Assembly (NCBI GenBank): GCA_028285545.1 | Contig: JANQPA010000034.1 | Span: forward strand, 1 to 64,000 | From: Saprospiraceae bacterium | GTDB taxonomy: Bacteria; Bacteroidota; Bacteroidia; Chitinophagales; Saprospiraceae | Direction of reading: 5' to 3' | Length of the DNA stretch: 64,000 nt | Part shown: positions 61,083 through 64,000 of the stretch, in pieces | Numbering within the stretch: position 1 is the stretch's first letter | How the letters are laid out: every line of letters begins with the position of its first letter | Notes under the pieces: model-generated | The model's input: only the letters and a program-made list of their open reading frames with translations | What the model was told of the DNA's origin: nothing | Databases searched by the model: none | Made by a program: the position numbers and the translations under genes

Positions 61083-61889
61083 TCAAAGCAGAATGTCAAT
61101 TTTTTCCTGAAGTTTTTCTTTAATCATTTCAGGTACTTGCTCTTTTCCAAGTAATTCTTTCAATGCAGGAACTGAATTTTTCTCTTGTAATGCTACCATG
61201 ACTTCTGCAATTGCAATTTGCATTAGTGGATCATCCTGTTGACTGATAGATCGAATTAGACCTTCTCTTACTCTTGGATTGTTAGCATATTGATACAACA
61301 CATTCAAAGCCTCTAGCCTTACATTTACATTTTCATCGGTATTTAGGGTAGTAAATAGCGCATCAGTTACTTTTTTACTGGCCTGTTCCAAATCCTGGGT
61401 CATATTGACTGCCTTGAGCCGATCACTTGGAGAATCTTTTTCAAGAAGATTTAGCATCATCATTTCTTTCATCTCTTCCATTTGTGTAGATAAAGTGGCG
61501 ATTTCTTCACTTTGATCACTAGAAGAAGATTTAAATAACTGGTTACCGACAGCTAAACCTAGGATTAACATAACACTTGCCAAAGCAAGATTACCAAGAG
61601 GGCTACCTGGCATTAATCTTCCTAAAACAAACTGTAGTTGATCTATTATTGAAGATTTAGGTCTGGCCTTTTCTATGGCCATCATTTTCTGGAATTCTCC
61701 TTTCATCGTTTTGCTTAATTCCTGATGGATAAGCTGGTCCAGTTGAGTAGATAGTTGGTGCAAATCCTGAAGCTCTTCCAATTGGACAAGCCCCAATTCA
61801 ATGCATTTTTCAAGGTCCTTTTCTTCGGATTGATTTAATTGACCTTGGTTGTATTTTTGAAGCAATATTTTTGCCTGATCAGATGTCAT
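61083..61889 (-). CDS. Anti-sigma-like membrane protein with HEAT repeats
   Basis: The 268-residue product has a cytoplasmic N-terminal part (about 1-95), one membrane helix (LGNLALASVMLILGLAVGNQL) and a C-terminal HEAT-like repeat region (about 170-265: NVRLEALNVLYQYANNPRVREGLIRSIS, LMQIAIAEVMVAL). It lies 10 bases downstream of the ECF sigma gene, so it probably holds the sigma factor inactive. A canonical zinc anti-sigma motif is not seen. Confidence 0.8.
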   Translation of the reverse strand: MTSDQAKILLQKYNQGQLNQSEEKDLEKCIELGLVQLEELQDLHQLSTQLDQLIHQELSKTMKGEFQKMMAIEKARPKSSIIDQLQFVLGRLMPGSPLGNLALASVMLILGLAVGNQLFKSSSSDQSEEIATLSTQMEEMKEMMMLNLLEKDSPSDRLKAVNMTQDLEQASKKVTDALFTTLNTDENVNVRLEALNVLYQYANNPRVREGLIRSISQQDDPLMQIAIAEVMVALQEKNSVPALKELLGKEQVPEMIKEKLQEKIDILL

Positions 61890-61899
61890 AATTTTTGAT

Positions 61900-62454
61900 T
61901 TACTTGTTGTCCATTTGTTTATAAACCTGTTTAAGGGCTTTCAGGGCGCGATATACTTTTACTTTTACGGCTCCTTCGGAACAGCCTAGTCGTTCTCCAA
62001 TTTCTTTATACCTTAAGCCTTCCAATTTACTGAGCATTAATACCTCACGTTTTTCAGGGTCCAGGCGATCAAGTGCGGTTTTAAGTTGTTTCATTTGTTC
62101 TTTCTGAATCATACTTTCGCTGGGAATATGGTGATCATCGGTAATTTGGTCTTTCCAATCATCAATGGATTCCGAATAGCGAACCTTCTTTTTTCGGTAA
62201 TGATCGGAACTTACATTTCTGGCTATATGAAATAACCAATGTTTAAATTCGCCGTCACCTCTAAACCTGTGGCGATATTTTAAAACGCGCACAAAAACAT
62301 TTTGTACAAGGTCTTCACTTAGGTGAATATCCTGATTGCGGTTATAAAAGAAACTAAAAAGCATTCGGTGATATCGCTCAAAAAGTAAGTTCAGATGATC
62401 GAGTTTTCCATCCCTAACCTCTTGCATTAATTGATTGTCTGATAGCGCATTCAA
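61900..62454 (-). CDS. ECF-type RNA polymerase sigma factor
   Basis: The 184-residue product has region 2 (LFERYHRMLFSFFYN, DLVQNVFVRVLKYRHRF, FKHWLFHIARNVSSDHYRKKK) and region 4 (LDRLDPEKREVLMLSKLEGLRYKEIGERLGCSEGAVKVKVYRALKAL). This is the standard ECF layout without region 1 or 3. It heads a minus-strand operon with a HEAT-repeat anti-sigma-like gene and two DUF4097 genes, so the system probably responds to an envelope signal. Confidence 0.93.
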   Translation of the reverse strand: MNALSDNQLMQEVRDGKLDHLNLLFERYHRMLFSFFYNRNQDIHLSEDLVQNVFVRVLKYRHRFRGDGEFKHWLFHIARNVSSDHYRKKKVRYSESIDDWKDQITDDHHIPSESMIQKEQMKQLKTALDRLDPEKREVLMLSKLEGLRYKEIGERLGCSEGAVKVKVYRALKALKQVYKQMDNK

Positions 62455-62470
62455 GGTGTCTCAATTTTTA

Positions 62471-62502
62471 TTTGTAGAGGAGAACTTACCTTTATAATTT
62501 TG
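62471..62502 (+). promoter_or_regulatory. Probable priA promoter
   Basis: TTTG at 62471-62474, a 20-base spacer and TAATTTTG at 62495-62502 match TTTG-N20-TAnnTTTG. The transcript would start near 62509, upstream of a long inverted repeat. Confidence 0.6.
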
Positions 62503-62522
62503 GTTACAAAATTTAAAAAAAA

Positions 62523-62570
62523 TATTTAAGAATGATTTGGCCGCGGCCACAGGTATATCATTCTTAAATA
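62523..62570. other. Bipartite inverted repeat between sigma and priA
   Basis: TATTTAAGAATGAT at 62523-62536 has its exact complement at 62557-62570. The 10-bp palindrome GGCCGCGGCC (62539-62548) lies between them. It could be a leader hairpin of priA, a terminator for leftward transcripts, or a protein-binding site. Confidence 0.6.
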
Positions 62571-62633
62571 AAAAACCAACATTTTGTATAAAAAAACCTT
62601 ATTTTAGCATTTTATTAAACAAAATTTTTCCCT

Positions 62634-64000
62634 TTGGAGCAATATCAACTTCATCCAGTTGAAGCCACTCAAACCTATGTGACGGTTATTCTGCCCATTG
62701 CAGTTCCTAAACCTTATACTTATGCGGTTCCTGAAAAACTAATTAGCCAGGTGAAGATGGGGATAAGAGTAGAGGTTCAATTTGGAAAAAATAAGCTATA
62801 TACAGGACTAATAATCGAAGTTCATCAAAATGCTCCCGAATCCTACCGGCCGAAATCTATAATTTCCATCATCGATGAAGAGCCCATCATTCAGGATATC
62901 CAGCTCAAATTTTGGAAATGGATCTCTTCCTACTATTGCTGTACATTAGGAGAAGTTATGAATGCAGCCCTTCCTGCTAATTTAAAATTGACCAGTGAGA
63001 CCCTGATTACTTTAGCTCCTCTTTTTAATTATGATTTTACGGATTTGAATGATAAAGAGTATTTAATTGCTGAGGCTTTATCCATTCAAAATGAATTGCC
63101 GATAGAAGAAGTCCGAAAAATACTTGATCAAAAAACGGTTTATCCTGTCATTAAGAGCCTATTGGATAAAAAGATTATTTATATAAAAGAAGATCTTAAA
63201 GAAAAATTCAAAGCCAAAAAAGTTCATTGCCTGCGCTTGCAGGAACCCTACCTTTCTTCACCTGACTTGCTGGAGGAAGCATTCGAAAAACTAAATCGAT
63301 CGAACCGGCAAGTAGAAGCTTTGATGGCCTTCTTACAATTAGAAAAACAATCTGATTACGTACGAAGGCAGGATGTTTGTAAAAAAGCCAATGTAGATAC
63401 CAGCGTAATCAAGGCCATGGTGAAAAAAGGTATAGTGGAAGTGTATGAACGAGAAGTCAGCAGACTGGGACAATATGAAGAAGAAACCATTGATGCTCAT
63501 GATTTGGCTAATCAGCAAAAGACTGCCATTCATGAAATAGATCAGGCTTTTAAGACCAAGGAGGTGGTATTATTGCATGGTGTAACAGGTAGTGGTAAAA
63601 CGAGGGTCTATATGGAATATATCCGCCAGGCTTTAAAGAGAGGTGAACAGGTATTATATCTATTACCTGAGATCGCTCTTACTACTCAGCTAATCAATCG
63701 ACTTCAAAAAATATTTGGTAATGAAATAGCTGTATATCATTCCCGTCTTAATAATAATGAAAGAGTAGAACTATGGAATGAAGTATTAGAAGGAAAACCT
63801 TTAATAATGGGTGCGCGATCTGCCTTATTTTTACCTTTTCAAAAGTTAAACCTGGTAATCATAGATGAGGAACACGATCCATCTTACAAGCAAAGAGATC
63901 CTAATCCAAGATATAATGGCCGGGATACGGCAATTTTTCTAGCCCGTTTGCATGGTGCTAAAACCATTATCGGTACTGCCACTCCTTCTATAGAATCTTA
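62634..64000 (+). CDS. priA: Primosomal protein N' (PriA helicase), 5' part
   Basis: PriA restarts collapsed replication forks. The visible 455 residues include the N-terminal DNA-binding domain (VTVILPIAVPKPYTYAVPEKL), a winged-helix part, and the helicase start with Walker A GVTGSGKT, LLPEIALTTQL, VYHSRL, GARSALFLPF and the DEEH box (VIIDEEHDPSYKQ), ending IIGTATPSIES at the window edge. No in-frame ATG lies between the upstream stop codon (62616-62618) and the conserved domain, so TTG at 62634 or GTG at 62679 must be the start. The remaining 3' part is outside the window. Confidence 0.92.
   Translation, partial: MEQYQLHPVEATQTYVTVILPIAVPKPYTYAVPEKLISQVKMGIRVEVQFGKNKLYTGLIIEVHQNAPESYRPKSIISIIDEEPIIQDIQLKFWKWISSYYCCTLGEVMNAALPANLKLTSETLITLAPLFNYDFTDLNDKEYLIAEALSIQNELPIEEVRKILDQKTVYPVIKSLLDKKIIYIKEDLKEKFKAKKVHCLRLQEPYLSSPDLLEEAFEKLNRSNRQVEALMAFLQLEKQSDYVRRQDVCKKANVDTSVIKAMVKKGIVEVYEREVSRLGQYEEETIDAHDLANQQKTAIHEIDQAFKTKEVVLLHGVTGSGKTRVYMEYIRQALKRGEQVLYLLPEIALTTQLINRLQKIFGNEIAVYHSRLNNNERVELWNEVLEGKPLIMGARSALFLPFQKLNLVIIDEEHDPSYKQRDPNPRYNGRDTAIFLARLHGAKTIIGTATPSIES

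Overview
The window is AT-rich chromosomal DNA from a member of the Bacteroidota, most likely a Saprospiria/Lewinella-like lineage (the lineage is inference). Support comes from two proteins ending in the gliding-motility-type (CHU_C, type B) C-terminal domain used by the type IX secretion system, a PUR-family DUF3276 protein, DUF2911, DUF3667 and DUF4097 proteins, 7TM-AraC regulators, and promoters of the TTTG-N20-TAnnTTTG class. No rRNA, tRNA or CRISPR array was seen.

Layout. 0-0.7 kb: a structured repeat element, a REP-like palindrome cluster and a small lipoprotein. 0.7-7.4 kb: era, two conserved proteins, a NadR-like kinase, a TPP riboswitch driving a probable thiamine TonB-dependent receptor, and a small outer-membrane barrel. 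7.7-15.4 kb: one 2561-residue surface protein with a P-domain, about 22 Ig-like repeats and a T9SS sorting domain; its stop codon lies in a 54-bp perfect palindrome shared with the convergent DUF2911 gene. 16.4-21.1 kb: a 7TM-AraC regulator, a non-coding array of four hairpin units, a DegS/DegQ-like protease and a periplasmic protein. 21.4-35.3 kb: a protein with a possible effector-associated domain, a vWA-like membrane protein, a LAS/MepA-like peptidase, a glycosidase-like TIM barrel, a second 7TM-AraC regulator, a thioredoxin-like protein, an S41 peptidase, a MacB-type permease and a D-aminoacylase-like amidohydrolase. 35.7-42.5 kb: housekeeping genes (DUF3276, an MsbA-like exporter, fructose-1,6-bisphosphatase, TsaC/Sua5). 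42.6-46.2 kb: a small-gene/LPP20/CsgG-like set. 46.4-48.4 kb: a patatin-like lipase, a REP-associated tyrosine transposase (RAYT) with palindromes on both sides, and a small membrane protein. 48.5-53.9 kb: an RluA-like pseudouridine synthase, a second T9SS protein coupled to a plug-only lipoprotein, and a divergent BlaI/BlaR1-like pair whose promoter carries two 14-bp repeats. 53.9-56.3 kb: egtD and egtB (ergothioneine). 56.6-62.5 kb: a conserved protein, a serine hydrolase, and an ECF sigma / HEAT-repeat anti-sigma-like / two DUF4097 operon. 62.6 kb to the end: the 5' part of priA.

The most interesting material is between the genes. (1) A RAYT gene with its palindromes at two loci 47 kb apart, with locus-specific inverted repeats inside the REP sequences. 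(2) A two-copy element whose hairpin arms change together while a 9-nt loop stays constant, which suggests selection on structure. (3) A four-unit array with about 165-bp period downstream of degQ. (4) Degenerate heptamer arrays at ten or more intergenic sites, one of them filling the variable arm of the TPP riboswitch.
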